NCBI RefSeq assembly: GCF_000321225.1
Contig: NW_004450939.1
Location: 484,171 to 548,170 of the forward strand
Length of the DNA: 64,000 nt
Source of the DNA: Odobenus rosmarus divergens
Lineage: Eukaryota > Chordata > Mammalia > Carnivora > Odobenidae
Direction: 5' to 3'
Part shown: positions 20,660 to 31,744 of the stretch, one piece after another
Numbering within the stretch: the first letter of the stretch is position 1
How the letters are laid out: every line of letters starts with the position of its first letter
Notes under the pieces: model-generated
Seen by the model: only the letters and a program-made list of their open reading frames with translations
The model's database searches: none
Told to the model about the DNA's origin: nothing
Position numbers and translations under genes: made by a program

Positions 20660-22005
20660 TGCCCGGCCTCCTCCTTGGTCCCTCTTGACTGGGACTGTCT
20701 TTCATTCAATAGCTCATCTCTCACCCACTCCCCAAAAGCCACTGTTGTTCTACCTTGAACTCATGAAAGTCATGAGAGATATAGGAAGGGCTATAATCTG
20801 CTTGTTGCTGCCTTCTGAGTTCACCACACCCCCCAGTGGTCCTGTCCTTTGTTTTCTCCTAAGGTAACCAGTGACTTCCTAATTACCAAACTCAACAGAC
20901 AATCCTTAGTTCTCATTTCCCTCCATTTTATTTCGGTATCTAACATTGTTGAACACCCCTCTTTTGTGATCCTCTTTCCTGACAAAGGTAATTCACTGTC
21001 TTTCCACCTCCCAAATATATATTTCATTTTGCCGTTATAGTGACACCATCCTCTTAGGCACCCATTAAAAATCTGCATCTTCCAAAAATTCTTTCCATCC
21101 ACTCCAACCCCATATTAACCTGTCACATATCCTGTTAATTTTACCTCCTAAGGGCCTGCCCCTTCTCTTGATCATCTCCACTTGCCTTAGTTCAGTTCTC
21201 AATGACTCCTACCAGCCTCTTCCCCTCCATCCCATCCTCCATCTCATTGTCAGAGTCATAAGTCATAGGTCATGACAGGGGAAGATCCAGGTTTTGTGAA
21301 GGCGGAAGATTATCCCATTTAGAGTGCCCTCCATAAAATAAAGTGTTTCTTTTTCAAACCTGGCAAAAACAAATGGGCTTAGGCACATTGCTCAGGATCT
21401 TCCCAGGGTCTTGGAAAGGTCCATGCTGATGTGGAGCTCTGAAAATTTAACATCATTACTTTCATGGTAAATGCATGTCCAGCAAATGCCAATCCTATGA
21501 TGAAAACATTCAGTGGCTCCCCACCAGCTAAGGGATGGTATTCAAAGTATTTTGTAAACACCTATCTGGTTATCACTACATATACTACAGTTGTATTATC
21601 TTTTCCCTTTCCCTGACACAGCCTGCATTCCAGTCCCTTAGAAGTGTGACCATTCTCTAAACACAAGGTGACTTTTCATCCCTTGCTACTGTTTTACAAG
21701 CTCTTCCTGTATCTGTAATGCTTTGCCTTCTTCTTAACCTGGCCTTAACCTTTCAAGGAACAGGCAACCTTACTTGCGAAGGCTTCCCAATATGATTTAG
21801 TCATTTTTTTTCTGCTGGATTTATAAAACCTTTTCTTTACCTATATTCTAATACAACCCACTGTATTGTAATTGTTTAGATTTTTGCTTCCATCACTGGA
21901 TTGTGAGGAAGAGGCCATGTTTTATTCATTAATATTCAATACACATAGTATAGTGTTGTCCCATAGAAGGCACTTAATTAATGCCTAATGAATGAGTAAA
22001 TAAAT
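20660..22005 (+). mobile_element. Large L2 LINE relic
   Basis: AAGGTAACCAGTGACTTCCT, CTCAACAGACAATCCTTAGT, ACATTGTTGAACACCCC follow the L2 ORF2 order (recalled GGTCACCAATGACCTCC, TTTGACACAGTTGATCACTC). Further on, TTCAGTGGCTCCCCACCAGC and the end GGCACTTAATTAATGCCTAA, TGAATGAGTAAATAAATGA are the L2 3' end. About 1.3 kb, with some internal loss. No frame remains open. Confidence 0.75.
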
Positions 22006-22769
22006 GATTCTAGGTCTGATGCCTCCTATTTGAAAACTCATGGACATCATGCTCTGTTCAGCTTACTTATGACCCCTTTCTGAACCACTCTGACAGATAC
22101 CAACTTCTAGAACTTGTACCTGCTGCCCATCATATTCCTTGAATAGCTTTATCACCTGCTTGAATGTCCTGCTCTCAACTATTGATTCCATTTTTCCATT
22201 CCTTAAGCACAAGCTCTAGCCTGATGAAGACGTCTTTTTAGGTGTGTGTCTCAGACATCGTACTCAGTGCTGTTTTCTATCCATTCGTTATTCACAGCAA
22301 ATAATGTCACAACATAAGAGAGAGAGATGACTTGAACAACTACCAGAATAATTTGTGGTAGTTATTGTAATGTGACTATGATAGGAAAAGTGTAATGTAA
22401 TGCGGGAAGTGACTCCATCCTGCCTGGGAGATATTCGTTTTTCGCTTTGGAAAAGTTTTCTAGTTAAAAAAAGATGGAAGAGAATCACCTCTACTTTTTG
22501 TCTGTGGGCTTTTTCATAAACTTGGTCATTTCACTGGCCTCTTCTCCCACGCTTGGTCAGCGAATTGAGCTAAATGATACATTGATCAAGATCAGGTCTC
22601 CCACAGCTTGCTCCTTGGAACCAGCTATTGTTACATTAAAACATTTTTGAGAAACAATTTTCCTTTGAACTGTATAATGGTGATGAGCATGCATAGTAGA
22701 GAATGGCCTTTCTAAAGAATATGTCAACTTCACCTGTCTGGGACTCTCAGGGAGCTGTCTGCAGGCATT
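22006..22769. other. Unrecognised non-coding DNA
   Basis: Nothing recognised. Confidence 0.45.
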
Positions 22770-22945
22770 TGAAATCTCACTACAGCCTCTTATGAGCTGT
22801 GTTAATACATGTTCAACTTCTTGGACAAGTTATCTCACCTCTCTGAGCCTCCTTGCTCATCTGAGAATAAATCTGTGACTATACAAGATGATTATAAAGC
22901 ACTTAATGCAGAGTTTAATAAATGTTGATTTTATTATTATTAATC
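22770..22945 (+). mobile_element. MIR SINE
   Basis: TTCTTGGACAAGTTATCTCA, CCTCTCTGAGCCTCCTTGCT, ATAAAGCACTTAATGCAGAG, TTTAATAAATGTTGATTTTA follow MIR order. Confidence 0.85.
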
Positions 22946-22961
22946 TTTACGCTCTTGGCTA

Positions 22962-22991
22962 AACACACACACACACACACACACACACACC
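22962..22991. repeat. (AC)n microsatellite
   Basis: About 14 uninterrupted AC units directly after the MIR. Likely length-variable. Confidence 0.95.
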
Positions 22992-24235
22992 ACTGCTTTA
23001 TAGGTTGACTTAAATGCCTATCAAATAAATATCTTTATACTGACGGCAATTGGACAAATTTGTACAACTTAAATGTAGTACTATGGATTTTAGCTACGAA
23101 ATGTATGCGAAGTCAAACTATACTAGCAAAGTTAAGGATCAAAGTGTAAAATCCTAGAAAAAAAACACATGAAATAAATAGAAGTTTGTATTGACCATCA
23201 ATATAAAATAACTATTAGCAAAATTGTTCCTGATTATAATTATTAAACTACTACATGTATTTGTTTATGAACATCTACTCAAAGGAAGTTTTCAGCATTG
23301 TATTTGGACTACACAAGCATAATAGAATCTTCATGTTACATAAATAGCAAGGTCCTGTGGTTGACCAAGTGATGTTCAAGATAGAAAAACATTCCTGATT
23401 TTCACTATCTTTTAAAAAGGTTTGTGTTTATCTGCCTAACATTAATTAAAGATGTAATTTTAGAACTTTTGGTACATTTTCTTGTTTTGTACAAGGGTTT
23501 TTGAAGGCAACAGTGATCGTTTAGTATACTCCTATTGACACTACTGACACATACTCTACATCCAACTGGTAAGATCTGGCTCTTATGCTTTAAAAGCGGA
23601 AGTAAAGCAAGCACAGCCAAAACAGATTGTATACAAGTTATACCCACGATTTTTTAACCACCCCAACTGTGAGTGGTATCCAGTCTTCCCAGGAGATTGG
23701 CTTTTGTGAAGCAATTCTGCCAGCAGAGACCCCAGAGTAGGCAAGCCAACCGTAAGAAGTGTTTTGAGATCAGCCTGGAGTTTGCAACGAGAGGGAAGAT
23801 TTCACTGCTCAGGAATAGATAATCCCAAAGATGCAAGTGAAACACAAACCAAAAACTATCCGTAACAGGCTGAAAGTTATTTTCAAGAATTTGCCTGAAC
23901 TTTTTGAAGAAAAGAACCTAGGATCTTTAACAATAATATATGTTATTGTTGTATAATGAAACCCAAATTGTGTAAAACTCATTTGTTAAAATGAAAGCTT
24001 TTACCAGCAAAGGATGCTCCATAGCTTAGGAGACACTACCCTTTCCTTCAAATTTATCCCATAGTGTTAACTGCCTAAAAATATTCATGAACTAGAGCAG
24101 AGAATAAGCAATGTACCTCAGAGTTCCAGTGAAAGATGTTTAGATTTCAACCTTCTGCATTATTATTATGATGATGATTGACTTAAGTCCCTGAGTGATA
24201 ATACTCAATCAGATTTCAGTCATCAAATATTTATT
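22992..24235. other. Unrecognised AT-rich non-coding DNA
   Basis: No repeat family or gene recognised. Confidence 0.45.
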
Positions 24236-24252
24236 AAGAATGTATCTTCTCA

Positions 24253-24489
24253 GGGGCCCCTGGGTGGCTCAGTCTGTCAATCGTCCGACTCTTGGTTTCA
24301 GCTCAAGTCGTGATCTCAGGGTCCTGAGGCTGAGCCGGACATCACATTCTGTGCTCAGCTCCGAGTCTGGTTGCGGTTCTTTCCCTCTTCCTCTCCCTCC
24401 CTCTCTGCCCTTCCCACCTCCCACCCCCATGCCCCCGCTAGAGTGTGCTCTCTCTCAAATAAATTAAAAAATAAATAAAATTTTGAAAA
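24253..24489 (+). mobile_element. can-SINE
   Basis: GGGGCCCCTGGGTGGCTCAG to CTCTCAAATAAATTAAAAAA and an A-rich tail. Target copies AAGAATGTATCTTCTC (24236-) and AAGAATATATCTTTTC (24490-) flank it. Confidence 0.94.
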
Positions 24490-24505
24490 AAGAATATATC
24501 TTTTC

Positions 24506-24731
24506 TCTCTCTTTTTTAAAAGATGTTATTTCTTTATTTGAGAGAGACAGTGAGTGAGAGAGAGAGACAGAGCACAAGCAGGGGGAGCGGCAGAGGGAGA
24601 GGGAGAAGCAGACCCCCCCCCCCCCCCCCCCCGCCCTGAGCAGGGAGCCTGGCACCGGGGCTCCATCCCAGGACCCCGGGATCACGACCTGAGCCGAAGG
24701 CAGACGCTTAAGTGAGCCACCCAGGCGCCCC
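24506..24731 (-). mobile_element. can-SINE with internal poly(C)
   Basis: TTTTTTAAAAGATGTTATTT, GAGAGACAGAGCACAAGCAG, a 20-base C run at 24613-24632 where CTCCCTGCT is usual, and the end GCCACCCAGGCGCCCC. The target copies AAGAATATATCTTTTC (24490-24505) and AAGAATACATCTTTTC (24732-24747) differ at one base. It used the same target as the neighbouring plus-strand SINE. Confidence 0.95.
24613..24632. repeat. Poly(C) run of 20
   Basis: Twenty C in a row inside a SINE. Possibly slippage, possibly a sequencing or assembly effect. Confidence 0.9.
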
Positions 24732-24771
24732 AAGAATACATCTTTTCAAAAAAAAAAAAGAATGTCTTTTC

Positions 24772-25198
24772 TATGAGCTGATACAGAGTGATTTTTCAGG
24801 ATATATTTTTAAGTTTAAAAAGCAAGACACAAAAGAATGTATATAGTATGTTACCTTCTGTGTGATAAAAAAGAGAAAATAAGAATACATAATTTTTTTG
24901 CCAAAAAGAAACAAAGAAATTATAAAACAGAAAATAATAAATTTTATGACCTATAATAAGGACGGGGGTTAGGATGTGTGAGGGGAAGGGATGGGCGTGA
25001 GACTTCACTGAGTATACCTTTTTATATTATTTCGCATTTTCAATTATGTAAATATTTTACATATTCAAAAACCAAAATTCAATTAAAAAGGATGAAAAAG
25101 TACATGCTAAATTGGAATACAAACAAAAACAAAGGAAACTAAATGTTCATCAAATTGATCAAATAATAAAATAACCTCACAGAGAAAAGAATCAATTC
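24772..25198 (+). mobile_element. Old L1 3'-region relic
   Basis: AGTTTAAAAAGCAAGACACA and GAATGTATATAGTATGTTAC resemble the L1M 3' region (AGTGAAAAAAGCAAG..., ATATAGTATGATCCCA). The stretch after the SINE pair (25633-25745, with GACCATAAATTTTTGTGGG) may continue it. Confidence 0.6.
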
Positions 25199-25207
25199 AA
25201 ATAACTT

Positions 25208-25433
25208 TTTTTTTTTTAAGATTTTTATTTATTTGAGAGAGAGAGAATGAGAGACAGAGAGCATGAGAGGGAGGAGGGTCAGAGGGAGAAGCAGACTCCC
25301 TGCTGAGCAGGTATTTTTGCCTACAGATGTGCAGATGAGCAGGGAGCCCGATGCGGGACTCGATCCCGGGACTCCAGGATCATGACCTGAGCCGAAGGCA
25401 GTCACTTAACCAACTGAGCCACCCGGGTGCCCT
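25208..25433 (-). mobile_element. can-SINE carrying a 32-bp insertion
   Basis: Poly(T), AAGATTTTTATTTATTTGAG to GCCACCCGGGTGCCC. Target copies AAATAACTT at 25199-25207 and 25434-25442. Compared with its close relative at 39614-39794, it carries 32 extra bases at 25311-25342: 25 bases of foreign sequence plus a second copy of TGAGCAG. Confidence 0.95.
25311..25335 (+). other. L1-matching filler inserted in the SINE
   Basis: The 25-base filler is bracketed by TGAGCAG copies (25304-25310 and 25336-25342). Its bases 25312-25334 match 26500-26522 of the adjacent L1 exactly (23 of 23), in the same orientation and 1,188 bases away. See findings. Confidence 0.85.
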
Positions 25434-25442
25434 AAATAACTT

Positions 25443-25632
25443 CTTTTTTTAAGATTGTATTTATCTATTTGAGAGAGAGAGGGAGAGAGCACAGAGGGAA
25501 AGGGAGAGAGAGAGAGAGAAGCAGGCTCCCCACTGAGCAGAGAGCCCGATGCAGGGCTCCATCCCAGGACCCCGGGATCACGACCTGAGCTGAGGTCAGA
25601 CGCTTAACTGACTGAGCCACCCAGGTGTCCCT
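25443..25632 (-). mobile_element. can-SINE, tandem with the previous one
   Basis: TTTTTTTAAGATTGTATTTA, a (GA)-rich part, GAGCAGAGAGCCCGATGC, ending GCCACCCAGGTGTCCC. Target copies AAATAACTT (25434-25442) and AATATAACT (25634-25642). Same target and orientation as the previous copy. Confidence 0.94.
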
Positions 25633-25760
25633 CAATATAACTTTTGAACATAGTATTCTGACCATAAATTTTTGTGGGATATATTGTAAAGACAAAGAAG
25701 TGCAAAATAACCTTATGCTTTACGTGTGGATATGGAGTAGTATTGGTATTATAATTTTCT

Positions 25761-25957
25761 TTTTTTTTTTAAAGATTTTTTATTTATTTATTTGAGAGAG
25801 AGAGAGAGAGAAACAGTATGAGAGGGGAGAAGGTCAGAAGGAGAAGCAGGCTCCCCGGCTGAGCCGGGAGCCTGATGTGGGACTCGATCCCAGGACTCCG
25901 GGATCATGACCTGAGCGGAAGGCAGTCGCTTAACCAACTGAGCCACCCAGGCGCCCA
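25761..25957 (-). mobile_element. can-SINE, full length
   Basis: Poly(T), AAAGATTTTTTATTTATTTA, ending CCACCCAGGCGCCCA. A perfect 15-bp target duplication, GTATTATAATTTTCT, lies at 25746-25760 and 25958-25972. Confidence 0.97.
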
Positions 25958-25972
25958 GTATTATAATTTTCT

Positions 25973-26466
25973 AATTGTTTTATGTATATTGTAAGATAAA
26001 ACAAATAATGATGTTGAATATCTTTTCATGTACTTACTTACCATCTGTACATCCCCTTTGGTGAAATGTCTCTTCACATATTTTCCCCATTTTATGGTTT
26101 GGGTTTTTTTAAAAATCATTTTTCACTTAACCGTTGAGTTCTGAGAGTTCTTTATATACTCCAGATACCAGTTCTTTGTCAGAAATGTGGTTTGCAAATA
26201 TTTTCTCCGGGTCTGTATCTTGTCTTTTCATTCTCTTGGCTTTGTCTTTGCAGAGCGAAAGGTTCTAGTTTTGGTAAAGTCCAATTTATCAATTTTTCCT
26301 TTTTTGGGTTCTGCTTTTAATGTCAAGTCTAACAACTCTTTTCCTAAAGATGCTGAAAATATTCTTGTATGATTTTTCTAAAAGCTTTAAGGTTTTACGT
26401 TTTACATTTAAGTCAGTTATGCACAATAAGTTAGTTCTTGGATAAGGTGTGAGATTTAGCCCAGAT

Positions 26467-26501
<35 letters not shown>

Positions 26502-28850
26502 TTTTTGCCTACAGATGTGCAGCTGCATCAGCACCACGTAATCGCTTTTGCACAACTTTGTCAAAACCCAGATGAACATATTTGTGTAGGTCTATTTCTG
26601 GATCCTCTATTCTGTTCCATTGGTCTAAGTGTCTTTCCTTCTACCAATAGTCTTTATTCCTATACCCCTATAACAAGTCTTGAAATTATATAGAATGATT
26701 CCTCCCACTTCATTCTTCTTTTTCAAAACTCTTTTAGCTTTCCATGTAAAAATTAGAATAATCTTGTTTATACCTACAAAAAAAAATCTTGGCTGGACTT
26801 TTAATACAAATTACATCAAACATGCGTAACAGATTGGGAGAATTGACATCTTTACTATGTTGATTCTTCCAATCTATGAACATAATAATCTATTTCTCCA
26901 TTTATTTAGATCTACCTTGGTATTTTTTAATAGCATTTTGAAGTTTTCAGGAAACAAATCCTGTACATGTTTTAAAAGAGTTACACCTAAGTATTTCATG
27001 GGTTTTTTTTTTTGAGTGATTGCAAATGGTATTGTATTTTTAAGTGTCCATATGTCCATTGCTAATATTTAGAAGTACAACTGACTTTTGTGTGTTTGTC
27101 TTGTGTCCCATGACCTATTTATAGCTATTTTTTAGATTCCTTGGGATTTTCTACTGGTACAATCATGTCATGTGCAAATAAAGCCAGTTGTATTTCTTAT
27201 TTTCTGACCTAAATGCCTTTTATTTCCTTTTCTCAACTTATTGAATTAAATAGAATGTCCAGTGTTATGTTGAGTAAGGGTGGTAAAAGCAAACATCCTT
27301 GCTTTGTTCCCAAGTTAAGGAGAAAACATTCAATCTTTCACCATTAAGTTATAATATTCTTGTAGGTTTTTTTGTAGATGCTCTTTACCACATTAAAAAA
27401 GATCCCATTATTCCTATTTTTCTGCGAGTTTTATTATGAATGTGTACTGAATTTTGTCAAGTGCTTTTTTCTGCATCCATGTATGACTGTGTGGTTTTTA
27501 CTCTTTAGCTTACTAATATAGTGTATTACACTGATTGATTTTTGAATATTAAACCAACCTGGTCTCCCTGAAATAAACCCCATTTGTTCATGGTATACAA
27601 TCTATTTTACACTGTAGAATTTGCCAATATTTTAAGGACTTTTTGTCTATATTCATTAGAGATATTGTTCTCTGTGGTTTTATTTTTGTATTATCTTTAA
27701 TTGGTGTCAAGTAATACTAACTTCTTAAAATGAAGAGAAGATTGGGTAGAGATTGTCCAGAGAGATTGTGTAGAATTGGTGTTAATTCTTCTTTAAATAT
27801 TTTATAAAATTCTCCAGTGAAACCATCTGGGCCTATATATTTCTTTTTCAGGAGTTTTTAAAATCACAAATTCAATGTATTCAATAGTTATAGGGCTACT
27901 CAAATTACCTATTTCATATTAAGTGAGTTGTGGTAGTTTGTGCTTTCAAGGAACTAGTCCATTTCATTTAAGTTGATAAGTTTATGTGTGTTGTGCTGTT
28001 TGTAATATCCCCATATTATCCTTTTGATATCTTCTGGGTCTGTAGTGGTATCCACTGTTTTCTTCCTGATATTAATATGTGTGTCTTCTCTCTTGGTTGG
28101 TTTTGGTTTTGTTTTTTGGTCAACCTTGTTACAGATTTTTATCTTATTGATCTTTCAGAAAACCAGAATTTTGTTCCATTGATTCTCTCTAACACTTTCT
28201 GCTATCAATTTCATGGTTTTTTTTTTTTTTAACTCATATCTATTACTTCCTTCTTTCTATTTGCTTTGAGATTATTCTGCTCTCCTTTTCTAAATTCTTA
28301 AGCTGGAAGCTAGATTCTTGGTTTGAATCTTTTCCTTTTTCCCAAGGCATGCATTCAATGCATTTAATTTCCATTTTAGCATTCCTTTACCTGTGTTCCA
28401 CAAATTTTGGTATGTTGTATTTTCATTTTCATTCAGTTAACTTAATTTTTTATTTCCCTACAGACGTCCTTCTTGACCTATGGATTATTTAGAAGTGAGT
28501 CGTTTAGTTTTCAAGTGTTTGGAAAGTTTCTTGTTATCTTTCTGTAAGTGATTTCCAGTTTGATTCCATTATTATTGGAGAATAGATAATCGTATGATTT
28601 CAGTTGTTTTAAACTTGTTGAGGTTTGTTTTACAGCCCCCCTTTTTTCTCATTCAAGTTATTCTTTCCTGCTTTCTGATGCTTCAAGATTCTATTATTTC
28701 CTTTTGCTTAGAGAATTCCTTTAAGCCATTCTTTTAAGATAGGTCTGTTGGTGATAAATTCTCCTACTTTCCTTTCATCTAGGTTAACAGCTCTTTTTTT
28801 TCAGCACTTGAAAATGCCACTTTTTTTCTGGCCCCCATAGATATAGAGGA
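25973..28850 (-). mobile_element. Long degenerate L1 (ORF2 region), antisense
   Basis: Read on the plus strand it shows classical antisense L1 landmarks in order: TCATGTACTTACTTACCATC; GAGTTCTTTATATACTCCAG; CTTTGTCAGAAATGTGGTTT; TTTTGCCTACAGATGTGCAG; CTATTCTGTTCCATTGGTCT; GTACTGAATTTTGTCAAGTG; GTGTATTACACTGATTGATT; AAACCATCTGGGCCTATATA. It therefore runs from about 28850 back to 25973, covering much of ORF2 with its reverse transcriptase. Many stops and frameshifts break every frame (longest about 80 codons), so it is dead. No poly(A)-derived T run marks its 3' side. Confidence 0.9.
26463..26506. repeat. (TTTA)n microsatellite inside the L1
   Basis: About ten TTTA/ATTT units end directly at the segment that matches the filler at 25312. 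Probably an expanded T/A-rich site of the L1. Confidence 0.95.
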
Positions 28851-29269
28851 GAAGGACACTTATTCAAATTATTTCCCCCTACAGAAAAATGCCAATAATA
28901 AAGGTAAAAGGAATGACTGAATTTTTTAAAATCACCATTTTGTAACCACCAATATAATAATTAATTCTGGTAAGAATCATTAATAAATGATAAAAGTAAT
29001 GCGTGAACAATATATACATATTTCATAATATTACCCCCAAAATTCCTAACTAATTACAAAAAGACAAAAAGGCACTTTTACAATGGAGCTATTTAGTGGT
29101 CACCACCTTCACCACACGGTCAAAGTTAGCACTGCTAATAGAACGCTAACATTATGTGCCTCCTAACAGAATGTGATGCAATAAGAAGTGTGCAACCTCA
29201 CCTACGCACTTCTGTGACAAAAATCAATCAATCAATCAACCAAATCATGAAAACTGAAAGCAGGGACTC
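28851..29269. other. Stretch between two L1 relics, unassigned
   Basis: Includes GTTAGCACTGCTAATAGAAC and TGTGCCTCCTAACAGAATGT and a short (AATC)n at 29223-29240. I have a faint memory of this as repeat sequence but cannot name it. Confidence 0.35.
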
Positions 29270-29780
29270 AACCAGATATTCGTAGACCAATGTTCATAGC
29301 TGCATATTCAAAATAACCAAAGGGTAGAAACAGCCCAAATGTCTATCAGTGGAAGAAGGGATAAACAGAATGTGGTACATACACACAATGGAATATCATT
29401 CCGCCTTTAAAAAGAATGAAATTCTGACACATTGCGTCAACATGTATGAATCTTGAAGCCATTGTCTACGTGAAATAAGTCAGACACCAAAGGACAAGTA
29501 GTGTGTGTTTCCACTTACACGAAGTGGCTAGAATAATCACATTCATAGAGACACAAAGTAAAATGGTGGTTAGCAGGGCCTGCACTGGGGCAGAATGAGG
29601 AGTTACTGTTTAATAAATATAGTTTCCGTTAAGATGAAGAAAAAGTTCTGGAGGAAGTGGTGATGGTTGCATGACGATACAAACGTGCTTAACGCACTAA
29701 AGTCACAATGGTAAACCCACGATTCGTTAAAATGCTAACTTTTAACTTATATACATATTCGATGACGATTTTAAAAATCT
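29270..29780 (+). mobile_element. L1M-type 3' end
   Basis: CCAATGTTCATAGCTGCATA, ACAGCCCAAATGTCTATCAG, CACACAATGGAATATCATTC, GTGAAATAAGTCAGACACCA, TGGTGATGGTTGCATGACG are standard late ORF2 / 3' UTR motifs of old L1, plus strand. It faces away from the antisense L1 to its left. Confidence 0.88.
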
Positions 29781-29789
29781 CATCATGAA

Positions 29790-30290
29790 AAATAATCAGG
29801 AAATTTCAGAATGTGGAACATTTTACAACACAGAGGGCCTGGACTGTTCAAAAACAGCAAGGTCACAAAAAATATAAAAAGATGGAGGGATGGTTGTACA
29901 GACTTAGCTAGATCAGTGGCACAAAGTCTGTACTTTAATTGAATCCTAAATTTCCTCTTAAAAAGCTATGAAATATATTTCAGTGATAACTGAGGACATT
30001 AGAAGTTGGGCTGTATGTAAGAATACACAGAATTGTTGTCAAGCTTGTGGTACTGGTATTGTGGTTATGAAGTAGATATATGCTGAAGTATTTACAAATT
30101 GTGATGTGCTCTCTACAACTTACTTTCAAACAGTTCAGCAAAATACACATATAGACAGAGAGAAAAAATGTAGCAACATGTTAGTGATTGGCAAATGTAG
30201 GTGGAAGGGTAGATGGTAGTCATTCAACTAAATTGTTCAACTATTTTGAAAGTTTGATATTTTTCAAAATTAACAATTTGGGTTGAGAAA
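29790..30290 (+). mobile_element. Possible old LINE 3' UTR or other mammal-wide repeat
   Basis: GGTACTGGTATTGTGGTTAT, ATGCTGAAGTATTTACAAA, CAACTTACTTTCAAACAGTT and TGTAGCAACATGTTAGTGAT resemble a common mammalian repeat that I recall but cannot assign to a family with certainty. Confidence 0.5.
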
Positions 30291-31420
30291 TACCATTTGC
30301 TGACTTTTGTTCATTATGGCAAATGGAGCAGGAGCAGGGAGGCCTTCCAGTCCCTACTCTAAATATATAAAACTTCTGGATAAATGTCTTTTCCTTAATA
30401 CATGGCTAGGCTTGAGAGGAAGTAAAAGAAAGCTCAAGTTCCAGAAATGAACAGAAATGAAAAGCAAATTGTTGGATAGAAGCTGAACAGAACAACAGCC
30501 CAAGAGCATCCAAAGCAGGACTAGATGCTGGAGGCTGGAGAATAGTAGTAGCCCCCCGCTCCTGTAAAAGAAACAGCTGGACTAACTTTCTGGGAATCCA
30601 GGAAAGAGGGAAAGGCATTTCACCCACCCGAAGTCTACACGGCTACCAGCTAGCTATCTGTCCAGAGATGTGAGCAGGAAAAGACGGGAAGAAATCCGAA
30701 ACCCAGCCCAACCCCATGAATGGATAGGAGCCATGTCCCCAGTAGTCCAGAATCTATAAAACCCCAGCAAAAGTGAATGGGAATGAGCCCCACAGGAGAA
30801 CCTTCACCATCTTATGCAAGAATACAAGCCAGGCCAAGGCAGAAACAAGGGGATTTATTACAACTTTATTTGGCTTTGTTTTAAAAAAAAAAAAAGCACA
30901 CAAGTCTCAGCTCCCAGTTGAATGTTCTAGAATTTCCCTTGCTTCTTTGCAGGAACTAGCGGGGAGAAGACACGTGAAGGTGGTTGTGGTCTCTCCTCCC
31001 TAACCCAGCCTCTGAAAATACATTTTAACCCCAAGCATCAAATTTTTCTGCATGGCCATAGAGTTCCTGATTATTAAACAATCAGTTTTACTTGGAAGGA
31101 GCAATGTCATTTTGTTTTTTATTTATAAGCAAAGGGACACAGTTTGCTTCCTATTAACGTAGATCTCTGGATCTTTCACTCCTTCGTGGAGATTCACCCA
31201 CTCTTCCTGCCTGAGTTAGGCATTTTTGAAAGTGACTTCTTCCCCGAGACCTGTCTTTTATGTTCTGATGATTTACTGAAGAATGTTTTCTTCCAGTTCA
31301 AGGACCTTTTCTTACCTCTTAGCATTTTCCTCCTCACTGTAATCTACTAAGGGCTGCTTATGGCATCTAACATGTGACAGCTTTCAAGAATAAAAGATAC
31401 TGATGCACACATCGCCATTT
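30291..31420. other. Unrecognised non-coding DNA
   Basis: Purine-rich in its first half. It may be repeat-derived but no family was identified. No open frame with domains. Confidence 0.4.
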
Positions 31421-31442
31421 AAAACTGCTTTGCTTTTCTTTT

Positions 31443-31624
31443 AAAAAAGATTTTATTTATTTATTTTTCAGAGAGAGAGAGTGTGAGCACAAGCAGGGGG
31501 AGCAGAGGGAAAAGCAGGCTCCATGCTGAGCAAAGAGCCTGATGTGGGCCTCCATCCCAGGACCCTGGGATCATGACCTGAGACAAAGGCAGATGCTTAA
31601 CTAACTGAACCACCCAGGCATCCC
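31443..31624 (-). mobile_element. can-SINE
   Basis: AAAAGATTTTATTTATTTAT to ACCACCCAGGCATCCC. Left target ACTGCTTTGCTTTTCTTTT (31424-31442) and right ACTGCTTTTTACTTTTC (31634-) are diverged copies. Confidence 0.93.
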
Positions 31625-31649
31625 AAAAACAGCACTGCTTTTTACTTTT

Positions 31650-31728
31650 CTTTTTCTTTCTTTTTTTTTTTTAAGTAGGCTCCCAGCCCCATCGTGGGTC
31701 TTGAACTCATGACCCTGAGATCAAGAGT
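31650..31728 (-). mobile_element. Short, 5'-truncated can-SINE
   Basis: CTTTTTCTTTC and poly(T), then AAGTAGGCTCCCAGCCCC, GGGTCTTGAACTCATGACCC, TGAGATCAAGAG; the tRNA-like head is missing. TGCTTTTTACTTT flanks it (31636-31648 and 31729-31741). The target is again the site used by its neighbour. Confidence 0.88.
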
Positions 31729-31744
31729 TGCTTTTTACTTTGCC

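Noticed and set aside
26463..26506. (TTTA)n array as a possible CRISPR-like or tandem gene repeat
   Set aside because: Plain microsatellite without spacers, in an L1.
26874..28232. Short frames within the antisense L1 with reverse-transcriptase-like residues
   Set aside because: Remnants of a dead L1 ORF2, broken by many stops; annotated as a mobile element instead.
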